DNA from: Fragum whitleyi
Lineage: Eukaryota; Mollusca; Bivalvia; Cardiida; Cardiidae
Length of the DNA stretch: 64,000 nt
Direction: 5' to 3'
Assembly (NCBI GenBank): GCA_948146395.1
Contig: OX411548.1
Span: 61,337,020-61,401,019 of the forward strand
A program made the position numbers and the translations under genes. Every line of letters begins with the position of its first letter. Positions within the stretch are counted from its first letter, which is position 1. Shown here piece after piece: positions 1 through 11,706 of this stretch. Under the pieces are notes generated by a model that saw nothing but the letters and a program-made list of their open reading frames with translations, was not told where the DNA came from and searched no databases.

Positions 1-624
1 CATGCAAATATTTTGAAATCTTACCAAACTTGTTGTAATGGTAACTTTTACCATATTTGTTTAGCCATATTATTTACTAACTTCGTAAAGATTTTAACTG
101 AAATGAACAGTGAATTTTGATGTTTTAATGTTGTACTTGTATGTCTTGTAATGTATTTGATGAAAAAAATAGGAGTATAGAGGAAAAATATGAAAGCGGT
201 TCTTGGCCAGAAGCATCCCCAATTATTGGTATTCGATGAGAGATTTCAATAGCCTCTGACTGCGAAAGAACTCAAATTTTCATAATTTGACTTGTCCATT
301 ATTTTCCAATTTTGACCGAATTTACGGTCATTTCCCTCTAGAGTATTTTTCGAAAAGTTCGTTGCTATGGGAACCTTGACAAAGCCTTTATGATTTATAT
401 TAGCTGCCAATTGAAATATCTCTAAAAACTAAAATCTAATCAGTTAATAAAACGAGTGTAATATTTGTATTGTCGTTCGGGGAATTTCTCTAGGCCACTG
501 TGGGATGTCAAAAGCACATTTTGCCTAGTATTATCGTGTTTTATGAAAATGGTCCTTCACTCCTGGATTATAAACTAGTAAACAATAGACATTTGAGCCA
601 TTGATCATCCAGAGCTCCCCTTTT
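1..624. other. non-coding, nothing recognised
   Basis: AT-rich sequence with many stops in all frames. I see no repeat boundary, hairpin or gene here. Confidence 0.5.
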
Positions 625-816
625 CAGAGGTACAGATGGAAGGGGTAAAAGCTAGTCTAAAATCTTTTTTTCACTACGAAACCCTATGTTGTGGGTACTC
701 ATTTGAATCGTCTCGACGAGACTATTCAAATGAGTTCCAACAACATAGAATTTGTGATAAGAAATTGGACACTTTGATCTTAAATCCAAAATACCCACTT
801 CTATCTTTAGCTCTGA
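625..816. mobile_element. family D foldback MITE, copy 1
   Basis: The ends form an imperfect terminal inverted repeat (TCAGAGGTACAGATGGAAG at the left, matched by the reverse complement of the right end around 792-816). The centre at 685-750 is a hairpin: CTATGTTGTGGGTACTCATT pairs with a downstream AATGAGT...CAACATAG, with GTCTCGACGAGAC at the tip. The same body recurs at 46,051-46,245. It has no coding capacity; the short ORF here reads through the hairpin. Confidence 0.75.
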
Positions 817-830
817 TGTTTGTAGATTAA

Positions 831-1101
831 ACGCAGTTGGTACCGCCTCGGACTATCAATAAAGCGGTCCTGGGTTCGATCCCCTACGGCCGACACTCAT
901 CCTTTCGGACTAATTGTCTCTCGCCAATGGGTTGATACTCGTAGACCTATGTGAGATAGTAGTTATAGGATAGGAAATGATGTATTGGTAGTACTGGTGA
1001 AAGAAATACCAGGAATCCATTGTTAGGTGCTCCAGCCGCCACGATATAACTGAAACATTGCTGAAAGGGGCGTAAAACCACATCCAATCAATGAGTTATA
1101 G
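831..1101 (+). mobile_element. tRNA-derived SINE, family S1, copy 1
   Basis: A tRNA-like head has a B box (GGGTTCGATCCC) at about 873-884. The body ends in the 3' signature GGGGCGTAAAAC near 1068-1079. The body matches the reverse-strand copies at 11.3, 37.8 and 41.6 kb, including the shared segment CCAGGAATCCATTGTTAGGT. The A-box part is degraded, so this copy looks old and is probably not transcribed. It starts about 15 bases after the family D element. Confidence 0.8.
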
Positions 1102-1140
1102 ATCAAACGCATTGATATATCAAAATTGATGCACAAAAAA

Positions 1141-1215
1141 CCTAGCAGGGTTCTAACTCACGATCTAAGGATTGAGAGTTCAGCGCGTTATCGACCGAGC
1201 TTCCTAGACTAGGCG
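1141..1215 (-). repeat. tRNA-like SINE head fragment
   Basis: On the minus strand this reads as a tRNA-like head: GCTCGGTCGATAACGCGC (A-box region), then GTGAGTTAGAACCC (degraded B box). There is no CCA-ready acceptor stem, so it is a relic and not a tRNA gene. Confidence 0.45.
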
Positions 1216-1827
1216 GTCGAAGTCGACGATTCGATTTCCAGATGGTCGATTCACTAAAATCATTTTGAAAAAACGAGATGGTCATTTTCATGTCCACCTT
1301 TATTTTTGCATTTATAAAAAAAAGTTACATACGCATAGCTTCTTTTGTTTTTACAGCAAATATATAGCAGCAAATATCTACCACAGGTTTGCTTGTCATT
1401 CACCAAAGCGCCTGTTGTCTCTGCTGTGGGATCATAAGAAATGCGTTTTAAGCAATAACTTGCTTTTGTTTTGTGAAAAAGTGAAAAAGAAAATTGATCT
1501 TCTCCTTATGCATTTTTTTAGTCAATGAGGTCTTTATTTTTTCTATGAAAAAATGTCAATGATTTCTATTCTCGACTCGATTAAGTTCAGCTGGGACTCA
1601 AAGAAAAAGCCACGACGGATGATCATTGGCGCTAATGCGGACCACTTTTGAATCCCGAAAATTGTCGATCCTAGTCAAACTGCACGGACCGGGTTTACAT
1701 TTTCCGTATTTAACAAATTTTCAGTATCTAGAATATTCCTTCTACCCTCCCGTATTAATCATCTTCGAAATGCAATCTCTGATTGATCTATCTGGATCCA
1801 ATCCCTTTTTTAGATGTTTACTTTACC
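1216..1827. other. non-coding, nothing recognised
   Basis: Short ORFs of 75-87 codons occur here but have skewed, low-complexity composition and no recognisable motif. No repeat boundaries seen. Confidence 0.4.
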
Positions 1828-2121
1828 CAATGGCGAACCCAGGATTTCTGTAAAGGGGGCTCGAACATACATATTACAACAGGGTTTTGAGGGACACATG
1901 TTCGCGAGTCTCAGACTCGCCAAAAAGTAGCTAGGACTTTCAAAGAAAGTACCCTTATCAGCTTTGATATTAATTCATTGGAAACATTTTTTGATGGTTC
2001 GTTTCCTTTTATCACCTCATTTTTATTGAATTTCCCAGTGACAATGAAATAAATAGGCCTCGGAGGGGAGTTTGTTTAACCCCCCCCCCCCCCCCCCGAA
2101 CCCACGCTGGACCCGTCACTG
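1828..2121. mobile_element. hAT-like MITE, copy 1
   Basis: The ends are imperfect terminal inverted repeats: CAATGGCGAACCCAG at the left and the reverse complement of CTGGACCCGTCACTG at the right. They match the CAGTGGCGGATCCAG type of end seen on hAT-like elements and on the second copy at 39.8 kb. The flanking 8-mers ACTTTACC and ATTTTACA agree at 6 of 8 positions, as expected of a decayed 8-bp hAT target duplication. A run of about 18 C bases lies near the right end. No transposase remains. Confidence 0.7.
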
Positions 2122-2877
2122 ATTTTACATAGTTTCCAGATGGTCCTTTTGGGGCGATGGGTCTACGTATATTACTTTGAAGTTCTAGCAAGCACGGAGT
2201 CTTGTACTACAGAGGGAATGGCCGAATCTAAGTTTTAAGAACTTGTGGCCAGACACTTTTGCCAAAACAACTATATTTACTTTATCCAAAATGTTCCATG
2301 TATATCTGAGTTATGGCAATTAAATATGATTAGAACTAAGTTGTAATGCAGAAGAAACGTACGATGGGACAAATGAAGCCATGCTTAAAATTCTGAACAA
2401 AGCTTTGAAATTTCGAGACATATTCGACTTCTAAAAGGGTTCTTCTTCCCAACCGATAAAAGTGACGGGAAAATTTTTCATCTGCTGGGATGAATTTGAA
2501 AGATTCGCAGAATGACACTCAGGGGAACTAGTTATTTAAAACTTTTCATGATATATATAAAATTTAAATCAAGAGCGAGGAACCCGTCTCATTCAATTAA
2601 ATTACAGGAAACGTTAAATCTCGTGATAATGCTTCAAACGCTATTTCGTCTTTTATTTTAATATCATTTTTACTGAAATTATTCTTTAACCTTTCCGCTC
2701 ACGCAAAATTTTCTGATTTTTACAATTCATCTCAGCTTTGAAACGTATTTAACTCTTTTTCCCCAATAAGATACTTGAACGTTTTGTCCATCAGGTGAGT
2801 ACTAAGCTAAAATTTAGTGTTACTTTCAAGGTATTAATGAAACTAGAGCTGATTTCTAAAATATCCATTTATACACG
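2122..2877. other. non-coding, nothing recognised
   Basis: AT-rich. No repeat, hairpin or coding signal that I can support. Confidence 0.4.
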
Positions 2878-2965
2878 GGGTTGACTAGTAGCCGCGGCAG
2901 GGAATCAAACATATTTCCATGGTCCCTTATACTATGAATAGATACCCTTCTACACTGAGCCACAA
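2878..2965 (-). repeat. tRNA-like SINE head fragment
   Basis: On the minus strand GTGGCTCAGTG resembles an A box and GTTTGATTCCCTGC a B box, with about 45 bases between them. The order and orientation fit a tRNA-derived SINE promoter. No matching SINE body follows, so it is a fragment. Confidence 0.4.
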
Positions 2966-2987
2966 AGAACCAACAAATACATTCTGC

Positions 2988-3020
2988 TGTAATGATACGC
3001 AAAAAAGGACCATCTGGGTT
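2988..3020. repeat. family K terminal repeat, solo end
   Basis: AGGACCATCTGGG with upstream TAATGATACGCAAAA resembles the left terminus of family K. No partner end is seen nearby. Confidence 0.35.
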
Positions 3021-3039
3021 TTTTTTTTGGTTTTGCTTT

Positions 3040-3450
3040 TACAAATTTGAACTTGAAAATGATATTGACATTGACTGATGACCTTGAACTTGTTACCAAC
3101 AGAAAGGTCTTGTCCAAAGCATTCTTCATGTGAAATATGATGGCTATTACAATTACAATCAAAAAGTTATGAGCAAGGTTAAAGTTTGTCACGCCTACTT
3201 CAACGCATACGCCAACATCAACACCAACGGGAACGACACCAAGGTAGTCATAATACCTCCAATTTTTGGGAAACAGCCGAGTTTAAACGGATCCAACAGA
3301 GGTGAACCAAAGGTCACGTTTCAAAATGAACCATTTTATGACATTTCAAATGCGAAAGGAGAGACCTTAGATCAATCTGTTCAACCGAACATTCTGAACA
3401 GAGTCTTCTCTATTTGCTCCGAAGGGAGATATTGAATCAAGAATACCTTT
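3040..3450. repeat. degraded dispersed repeat with ACGCC-type end
   Basis: The stretch contains TTGTCACGCCTACTTCAACG followed by a run of ACACCAACGGG-like triplets. A similar end occurs at about 4,222-4,290 (CAACGCCTACGCC, then AACAACAACGCCAATGGCAT). Both look like the GACGCC-rich termini common on molluscan repeats. The 101-codon ORF at 3130-3435 is read through this repeat and is not a convincing gene. Confidence 0.4.
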
Positions 3451-3550
3451 AGAAAATCACTCAAAGTGTTGTGGCTGTCAAGTTTACCGAATGTCTGTCC
3501 TTCAATCACGTGCAAAAATGTTGGTAACGATGCGCACCGGCTCTGATAAT

Positions 3551-3693
3551 ATAGGTAGGTAGAATAACCGATCCAGTTTTAGGTCATCTTCAAAAAGCGA
3601 AAAGTTTCGACCTTGGTCAGTCTGCGCAGCCAGCGCAGTCTGACAACGGTCGATACTTTTTCGCAGGACCTAGATGGTCTGTTTTCGTAATAT
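3551..3693. mobile_element. family K foldback MITE, decayed copy
   Basis: It has the K-family central palindrome: TTTCGACCTTGGTCAGTCTG, then AGCGCAGTCTGACAACGGTC. The right end has CTAGATGGTC followed by TTTTCG. The left end carries only the inner GGTAGAATAACCGAT segment. Terminal repeats are truncated. Confidence 0.65.
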
Positions 3694-3969
3694 AAATAAA
3701 TTTATAAGCCAGAAAAAATAGAAAGTAGTAATTACTTTCTGATGCCGTGGTTTCATATCAAACTTTCCAGACAAATTCAACAAGATGATTGTAAGACACA
3801 CATCCAAAATCAACAAAAATTATTCAACGAATCGTGTTTGATGGAACGAGTCCTAGATTATTTTCTGTCCCATATATAATAACTGTCCGATACAGCCTTT
3901 ATTTTTAACACACAAGCGATTTTTTCAAAGTCCGTTTTTCTATATTTCTCTTCTTTTAGATAGAGGTCA

Positions 3970-4320
3970 CTTCGTTTAAAATAACTCTAATGTCTCAGCA
4001 AGAGCACAACCAACGGGTGCCAACGCTCGACTGTAGATGCTGGATAATGCAAAAAGTATAAATCGAAAAGGGGCATAACTATTACAAAAATTCTTTCCGA
4101 GTTATCCCCGTTGATAGTCTGGATAGTCTGGACAGCCTTTATCATGGTGTACACACATGCCAAGTTTCATCAATTATCTTCAATAAAAAAAAAGAGAAAT
4201 GACTAAACTTTGTTAAGTCAACGCCTACGCCTTAAGCAACAACAACGCCAATGGCATCAAGGTGATGATAATACCTTGATTTTTCTCAGAAAATAGCCGA
4301 AATAATATTCGTATCATAAT
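3970..4320. repeat. degraded dispersed repeat
   Basis: It contains AGGGGCATAACTATTACAAA and a facing GAGTTATCCCC, then CATGCCAAGTTTCATCAAT. It ends in the ACGCC-rich segment shared with 3,190-3,240. This arrangement is typical of old non-autonomous repeats in mollusc genomes. No coding capacity. Confidence 0.4.
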
Positions 4321-4694
4321 ACAAAAACCGCTTGCGCTCTGAAGAGCAGCTTGAACCTTTAGGGGACCAACATTGGACCATGCGATGTTCCGAATTCAAT
4401 TTGTTAATTGTGGTTTGTAGATTTTTTTTAAAATCTTACGTCACACAACGAACAACGAACGACAAAAGTACGACGAACATCTCGACCATAAAATTGAGCT
4501 ATTCGCCATAGAAAACCAGCGCATGTAGATATAAGTAAGGAAAGTTTCTTGTCTAGATCAGAGATTTCAGTAAGTTTGTAAAGAGTCGCTTGCTATTCGT
4601 TTTTAGTTCGGATAAGATCAATCTATCTTATACTTGTAGGACAGATTCCGTTTATCCCGTCCTTTTTAGTGGACAACCAAGAAAAGCGCTAAAA

Positions 4695-4822
4695 CCAGCC
4701 ATGCGTTCTGGATGACAAAACGATGCGAACAGTTGGCGAATTATAATCCGCTTTGCACGCGCACTTGCAACATTTGCAAGTGCAACATTTTGCACAGTTT
4801 TGTCATCTTGAACGCAGGGTAG
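4695..4822. mobile_element. family A foldback MITE, copy 1
   Basis: The outer arms CAGCCATGCGTTCTGGATGA and TCATCTTGAACGCAGGG pair. The inner motif CCGCTTTGCACGC and the facing GCAAGTGCAA have partly decayed. The family has seven fairly complete copies in this window. Confidence 0.75.
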
Positions 4823-6725
4823 ACTTTCGTTTCGGATGAAAACATTCAATGTTTTGAATATAATTGAGAAACCACTTCGCAAATGCACTGTAAACATTCA
4901 GAGCAAAGTTCGCAAAAGCTTTTGTATTATGAAAAACAGACTGTCGTACTAGATGAAGAGGCTTTTGCCTAATGCCTTAAATAGTAAATGGTATAAAGCT
5001 TTGTTCGTCTTTGCATCCTGAATGCAAAGCTAATGACTAATAATATATGTGTATTATTTCTATGCCCACATGGGTTTTTTTGGACGTAAATCGTATATCT
5101 TTTTTTTTTACATTTATATTTTTTTTTTCGTCGCCCGATGAAGGGTTACAAGGAAGCGAAGAAAAATCAAGATTTTTTACAGGAAAGTGTTTAACCTCTC
5201 GAAGGAGCAATTTCACGTGATTATTATAGAAATGACAAATTTTAACTAGGAATAATACATCAATAGCCCAATAAAACGTCAATATTAGATCTAGCTTGTC
5301 ACATTTGGGCCGTGAAATCAAGTGACCACCGGTCACCTTCCTCCCTTTGTTTTGTTCTCTTTGTGAATTATGTTGTCCTAATTTTGCTGTACTTTCTTTG
5401 ATTGGCATTCTTAGCTTTGTTTCTAAAATAAAACGATCTCTTTGGCCGGAGAAGTTATTCCTAGTTACATTAACAAAATTTTGAGCGCGAAAAATTTTTT
5501 ATGCTTGTGCACAAAATAGTTCATTTCCCCCTACGTTGGTGCTTCATTCATTTAAAATATTCATTCAACTATTTACTTTTTACTGTTTATTTTTGACAAA
5601 CCATTCCTGTACAAAGGATAGTTTTCATGGATCAGTTTGATTATTCAAAGTCATGAAATTGATCGTAAACATGTATATGTATTCGCTCTTCAGCATTTTC
5701 GATGGAAAATAAAGAACGTGCGTGTATGAAAATAACGTCTCCAAAAATTAGAAATTTATTTTTTTTATTCGCTCTAAGTTATAAACGATTAAAACGAATC
5801 GAATTCTTGTTTCTTTAGCTAGGGTTATAAGAAGTTCGCTTATATCACAGACTTTTGGTCAAGCTTCGTCTTGCATTCTCAACTACGATACACCATATTT
5901 CAAGGGTGATAAAATTGAGATTTTTTCACGTGGCTGTTTGAATGTCCACTATTTTTGGATTATTTATCACATTTTATTGACATATTTTATGCAGCCGTCA
6001 CATTTTGTGACTGATGTTTTACCGACATTCATTTGGTATGTCAAAATAAATGAGTTGTTGAGTAATAACTTATTTTTCTAACTTTTACTTTCATTAACTA
6101 AGTAAATGATTCGATATAAGTCCTTGAACATTTGATTGAATTCTGTCTAAAAGATTATATTCCATTTATAATTATCATATTGAATTTAATAATAGCCAAT
6201 GGAAGGTTCCTCTAGATACATTCAGTGGGATTCAGTTCAGTTTTCTGTTATAGATGTACATTGCAAGTATTTGAGCAAAGAAAATGATTTTCTTATCGCT
6301 TTGAATTAACGCGATTATTTGATATCTTTAAATAGTTAACGCCCCAAACCCCCGCACCATACAAAATTATTGGCACAGCCTCAAACGTCAACAACTGAAA
6401 GCACTCTTCTTAATGCTTAATCACGATCACATTTTTTAAAAAGAATGTTTTATATACTCTTGATTATCAATAAAAAAAATATAATATGCCAGTGTAAATG
6501 AAAAGTTAGACGTAGATATGCGTTTTCTACAATTTTAGTTTGCTTATCATTTATTTCAATTGTTTTTATAATTTGATTTCCGCGTTTCTGTATGCCAGAT
6601 TTTTTAATTATAGATTTGGGTTATGAAAAAAAAGGAATGGCGGTATAATAAGGCTTGCCTTATTCGAAAATTTTTTTTTACATAAACGTATTCTGAGAAA
6701 TTTTGTGAACCATGTTTATCGTTGT
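4823..6725. other. non-coding, AT-rich
   Basis: Nearly 2 kb without a gene. The longest ORF (123 codons on the minus strand, 5037-5408) has no recognisable motif and is rich in Lys, Asn and Ile as expected of translated AT-rich DNA. I see no bounded repeat. Confidence 0.4.
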
Positions 6726-7499
6726 TTAAGGTAGCAATGGACACATGGCGTCATTTTTTTACGCCCAATGAATTTTTTTCTTGGTCACATATGATGTAGA
6801 TTAACATTGTGTAGTCATTATATCAAAACTTGAAGGTACCTTTCCACGCTCGTTTTCATGCTAGAGTTATCTGCCCTTGAGTGGTAGAGGCCATTTTTCA
6901 GTAAAACGGTTATATTCATTTTAGGTCTAGTATAAACCATGTACTAAGTTATAGCTATAAAACAAATACATTTTGATAGACCTTATACATGTACACAATG
7001 GCTATTGACAAGAAAATTTCTCTTTGATCAATTGCATTTGCACAATTTGCTTTCAAAAGTTTAAAATGCGCTAATTTTTGTAATTTTACTAGGTAAAAAT
7101 GACACAAAAAACTATTTTTTGAAGAAATTAACCAATGAATTTTTCTTATTTTCCGATATGTTTATAATTCATATTTTTCCTTTATTTGGTAAAAAATTCA
7201 GCATACCTTTCCATGCAAATAAGAAAGTTTTTCGTTATTTTTCAGTGTTCCCCCCTAATCGAATGACGGTTTTAACGCATTTCTATTGTTAAATATAATG
7301 ATCCAGTCATTCAATTAATATCAAATGTTGAAAAAAAGCTAAATTATGAAGTCTTACCATCATTATTCTACGTTATTTCCATAAGTAGACTCTTACGAAA
7401 ACCGGTCTTTTTAAACAACGCGCAAAAAGAGCCGTTCAAAAAACGAAAGCCCACTTCCGGTTTATAGAGTCGGGAGGCCGCTGTCCATTGCCACCTTAA
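6726..7499. mobile_element. TTAA-flanked element with GGTAGCAATGGACAC ends
   Basis: TTAA occurs at 6726-6729 and again at 7496-7499. Just inside are GGTAGCAATGGACAC (6730-6744) and CTGTCCATTGCCACC (7481-7495), which are inverted copies at 13 of 15 positions. The body of about 740 bases is AT-rich and has no transposase ORF. A TTAA duplication is the hallmark of piggyBac-type insertion, but the terminal bases (GGT) are not the usual CCC/CCY, so the superfamily is uncertain. Confidence 0.6.
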
Positions 7500-7708
7500 G
7501 CAATGCGAGACCGAGGAGCCTTGTTTGTAGACCTTCTACTGATTCAAAAGCACGTCTGCAACATATATATCTGGGTATAACATTTTAGATAACAGGTTGC
7601 AAAGTAAAATGGCATCTGATATGGAATGTTCATAAAGGAACCCGAATTGTTTTGCATTAGAGAAAATGCAAAACCTCGTCCAGAATGACAAGAAATAGTA
7701 TTTTGCAT

Positions 7709-7949
7709 ATGAGCCCGTGCGTGACATTTCCAACAAGTTCACGCATGCGTGATGGACAGACGTTGAGCAATCTGGATAATCACGCAATGTATTGAAATTT
7801 TTCTTGGATTTTGAACACAGAGTAAATGTAGCCATTTATTGAGCAAGCAGTGAATACTCTGATTAGACTGTGTGGCCGCACAGGCTGATCTAAGTCTTAC
7901 AATTATGCATGTGTGATATTTTGGAAATATCACGCAGAGTCTCATATGC
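7709..7949. mobile_element. family B MITE, copy 1 (diverged)
   Basis: The left end GAGCCCGTGCGTGACATTTC and the right end (ATATCACGCAGAGTCTCAT) form the terminal inverted repeat of family B, about 240 bases long. The interior has the family segment GACTGTGTGGCCGCACAGGC. Two short minus-strand ORFs are shadows of this repeat. Confidence 0.65.
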
Positions 7950-9013
7950 GGTTTTCGTTTGTATTTAAACAGATTTCTCTCGAAATTTTAAGAAATTTAC
8001 AATTTTTAGTGTAAACGGCTTCAATTTTCCCCCTAATTACATGTTAAGTTTCCATATTCAAAGAGAGTATATTTAGTTTTGATACTATATGTGTATTTTC
8101 AAAATTGAGCTCAGAAATCTATATATGAATATAGAATGTACGGCTCACCGCACAAAATCTACCTATAGTTCTATTCTTGGGACTCATGGGTTCCGTATTT
8201 CCAGCGTTTTTGAACCTTTTTTTATAAATTCGGTAATCAAAATTCTTTTTAAGAACCAGTCTTTGTTGTGCTTATTATCATTTTTTATTGAATTTCGAAA
8301 TTAAGTTGCTAAAACGCGGCCAAAATTTTCCCCGAGCCGCATTTTAAAAAATGATTTATTTGCAGTTGGCAGGATCTCCATACACGTAGTCCATAAGTTC
8401 ACCTTAATTAAAGGTAAACTATAAGAAAGGGAATGTTTGAAATCTATATACCATAAGAATCTATTATAGAATCTGTATAATGAAAGTTGTATTTAATGCT
8501 TGCCAAGCGCGAGACTCGGGCACTGTTATAACTTTCTTAACTTCACATACATCCCTTTTTCATGACTTATTTCGTACACTCAAAGACTTTCCTAAAGGAA
8601 AATCATCTGCGAGCAATAAAAATGACATAACTTTTATTTTTCATTGCCCATAAAGGCAACATAAAAAATGCCTGGTCGGGAAAAGTGTTCAAAATTTTGA
8701 AATCCCAGTATACCGCGATTTCGCCCTAAGCCAATTTGCTTCCAATATAAAGGGTTATAGGGCTAAATGTGTTAGGGCCAAATTATTCTTGTTTTTGTCT
8801 GCAAATGAAATAATATAAGTCCCTGATGATTGCCAATCAAAATTTAGGTTCCTAGTCATAAAATATAGACGAACGACAGAAATGGCGAGGTTTTATTCGC
8901 CTTGGTCCTTATTTTCTGTCAAATGTCTAATAGTTTTTGTCTGTAATGTACAAAGTTCTTGATCTTTGGCTTAAGTTCTTCGGTACCAAGCTTTGCCCGT
9001 CATCTTACAGAGC
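7950..9013. other. non-coding, nothing recognised
   Basis: AT-rich, no gene. No repeat boundary was found by eye. Confidence 0.4.
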
Positions 9014-9075
9014 GCTAAACGCAACACTTTTATAAGTGCCTATAGATATAGGCACTTATAACAGCGATGGGTTCA
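9014..9075. mobile_element. family P palindrome (AAGTGCCTATA), copy 1
   Basis: TATAAGTGCCTAT and its reverse complement face each other across about 2 bases (9031-9061), with outer arms CGCAACACTT and ACAGCGATGGG less well matched. The same arm sequence occurs at 15.3, 45.8 and 56.1 kb. Confidence 0.75.
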
Positions 9076-9129
9076 GCCTTTGATATTAAGTCAGAAAGGT
9101 GTGTAATTGGTATTAAGAAACAAAACGAA

Positions 9130-10560
9130 TATTTATAAATTCATAAGCGAAAAAAGTACGACCGCCTCATTTGGTTCAAATCCCGACAGCGCCGCTGGTC
9201 TTGGGCTTACACAAGCCACTTCATAGCCGAAGCCTTATAACATCGGTAATCAAAAAGCAATTGTGTAAGTGCACATCTGTAAAGTTTCATAAAGATGGTA
9301 AGCACCCTATAAGCACTTGAGGGTGGTTCGATGACATCTGATGTCGAGCAAGTAAAAGTTTGACCCTTAACTTGACCTTGAGCAAAAATTAAGACTGAAA
9401 AAAAGAGTCAATTTCATTATCTCTGACCTTTACTTTTCAAGAATCTGAAAATGTATTCTACATAGCACATCAACACTACTCAAAAGTTTTAAGCGATCAC
9501 CTCAAATTTATCTATTTTTCACACACTTTCCGCGATTATTTTGAAATGTGAACTTAGCGTTTCAAAGAGTGGCAATACAGTCATCAGTCCGTCCAATTCT
9601 TTTGTAAAGTCATGCATCAGGAAGTCCTTAAGACGGAATCTAATGCCTGTACCCTCAAATTCAATTGTCACAAAATTTACAATTTTAAGACAAATTTGGC
9701 ATTTTTCGACTTTTGAAAAACGCAAATGCTATCAATTTTATATACTGATATCATTGGTAGAACGTCTGTGGTCTTCTAAAAGATAAAGGAAATGCCACAA
9801 CTCTCAACCTAACAAAAAATGTCAAAAATACTCCAGCCACCAATGGTACTCTTAGATTCGTTAAATTTTAAAACATTTCTTGTTGGATTTCTTTACTTTC
9901 TTTTTCTTAATGACTTAATAAATGGTTTCCGTGCATTATTGAAGGGAGAATGTGTTGAAACAAGGTAACATTTATAACATATGTCCAAAAAACAAGTGGC
10001 CGCTTACGAGTCTTGAGGAGTGAACTCATCTAAGAGAGTTTGATGGCCAAATTTGAAATACATCCATTTGTGCCATCAATGCATCTATCTAGCAGCTTTG
10101 CCACAGATAAGCTCTATTCCTACGTTTAACCCTGAACTGTTACCTTGACCTTGGAGCTTCCTAATTTTTTCTTTCATGTGGCAAAACTACTAATGACGGA
10201 GAACAATTGTGTCAAGTTATTCGGAAATTTATCCATAAATAGCTATGCTCCGGAAAGGGTCAATTTTCCTTTAACCTTGACCTTGAAATTGAGGCTATCT
10301 AAAAATTTGATTCAAATGAAAAGTGATTCAAACCGATTGTGCAAAGGTATTCAAAAATCTATCCATGTAGTAGGAGTAATGCTCCGAAAAATTTGGACGG
10401 ACGTAGGCACACACTTACGCACGCCGACTTGTCGAAGCGACGATTATATCTTTTTCACCACAAGCGGACCCGAGAAAAACAAACATGAGCGATTGTGGAC
10501 TTGCGGTACAACCGAACGACTTTCAAAGCTGCGTTTAACATCATGTCAAAAGTCCTGAGC
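9130..10560. repeat. decayed repeat with ACCTTGACCTT and a 130-bp tandem
   Basis: Several ACCTTGACCTTGA motifs occur (10140s, 10280s; TTGACCTTGAGC near 9370). A segment with TTCGGAAATTTATCCATAAA around 10220 is repeated about 130 bases later as TTCAAAAATCTATCCATG, each followed by ATGCTCCG. The block ends in GGACGGACGTAGGCACACAC (10,393-10,412), a relic of the ACGG-type ends of molluscan elements. The 137-codon ORF across it is repeat-derived. Confidence 0.45.
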
Positions 10561-10613
10561 TTCTAAGCGCTTTCTACAAAGACAAAATCGATTGCAAATA
10601 TGAATTATTATAA

Positions 10614-10690
10614 CTCGAGGAGTTCGGGCAAACATAGTATGCGTCTATATAACATATAGACACATACTATGTTTTGCTCTAATCCCTTGA
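10614..10690. mobile_element. short palindromic element
   Basis: Inverted arms: CAAACATAGTATGCGTCTAT and the reverse complement around 10,655-10,675, with outer CGAGGAGT and AATCCCTTG ends. Size and shape match family P, but the inner arm sequence differs (CATAGTATG instead of AAGTGCC). Confidence 0.65.
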
Positions 10691-11337
10691 CATGTAGGCC
10701 TACATGTTTCTAAGTGAGTGCTGTAAGGTTGAAACGAAATGAGTCGAGAATCCCTACAAAATAGGACTCTGGCCATTGAGTGAGCAGAAAAATCCTTTTT
10801 ATGATGGAATTTCTATAGAAAAGAGGTTTTGCCACGCGAAAAAAAGATTGACTATATGTGAAGTCATTTTGAGCAGACAGCTAAGAACATGTAACACAAG
10901 CCCTCGTTAAAAAGGTCCGTTTTCTGGAAATTCTCTATTTTAGAAAACAGACCTGGTGTCGTGTTTTGTTTTAAATACATAAAATATTAATATTTACATA
11001 TTTGGAGCAGACCATAAGAAATTGTATAGCCATTACAAATTTCATATAAATTCACCTTTGGGTGAGTAAAATGTCTGTACAAAATAGAATAAAAATTCTG
11101 GTCGCATGTTAAGATTCCATAACAAAATGATACACGTTAATAGAAAATAAATGACATTAGGAAAAAGAAAAAGAAAAAATGAGGTCATTTATGACTTTAA
11201 AGTGAAAAACACGGCTAAAAATGCAAGATCGTTTAAGGTTTATGCGACTCTAAAATGAGCACATCGAAATCATTGGTTTTACAAAATCTGATCGAAATGG
11301 TATTATACCTATCGATTTATCAATTCAACCCTAACAT
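10691..11337. other. non-coding, nothing recognised
   Basis: AT-rich sequence without gene or bounded repeat. Confidence 0.4.
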
Positions 11338-11345
11338 AATAGAAC

Positions 11346-11622
11346 CATTTTGTTTGTTTAAATGGAGTTTTACGCAACTTTCAACAATCTTTCTGTTATA
11401 TTTCGGCGGCTGGGGCACATAACAATGGATTCCTGGTATTTCTTACACATGTACTACCATTACACCCTTTCCTAGCCTCCAGCTGCTACTTCACATAGGT
11501 TAACAATTATCACCCCATTGGTGAAATACAATGAGTTGGAAAGGATGAGCGAGTGCCGCCGTCGAAAATCGAACCCGGGACCTTTTGAATGATAGTCCGA
11601 CGCGCTACCACTGCGCTTTAGA
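11346..11622 (-). mobile_element. tRNA-derived SINE, family S1, copy 2
   Basis: Minus-strand SINE. The tRNA-like head lies near 11,560-11,622 (B box GGGTTCGA, A box TGGTAGCGCG). The body carries the CCAGGAATCCATTGTTATG segment and the tail ends in GCGTAAAACTCCATTTAAAC. AATAGAAC flanks it at 11,338-11,345 and 11,623-11,630, an exact 8-bp target duplication that fixes the ends. Confidence 0.88.
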
Positions 11623-11706
11623 AATAGAACGAATTGACATCAGCAAACAAGTAAACGACGTCGATTCGACTTTTTGTCGAACTAAAATATATAATACACA
11701 CTTGGT

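Noticed and set aside
3130..3435. 101-codon frame rich in Asn and Thr
   Set aside because: The Asn/Ala/Asn pattern is the translation of an ACGCC/AACACC-type repeat end.
5037..5408. 123-codon minus-strand frame
   Set aside because: Composition is that of translated AT-rich DNA, and no motif is visible.
10145..10558. 137-codon frame
   Set aside because: It lies in a decayed repeat with ACCTTGACCTT words and ends in ACGG microsatellite.
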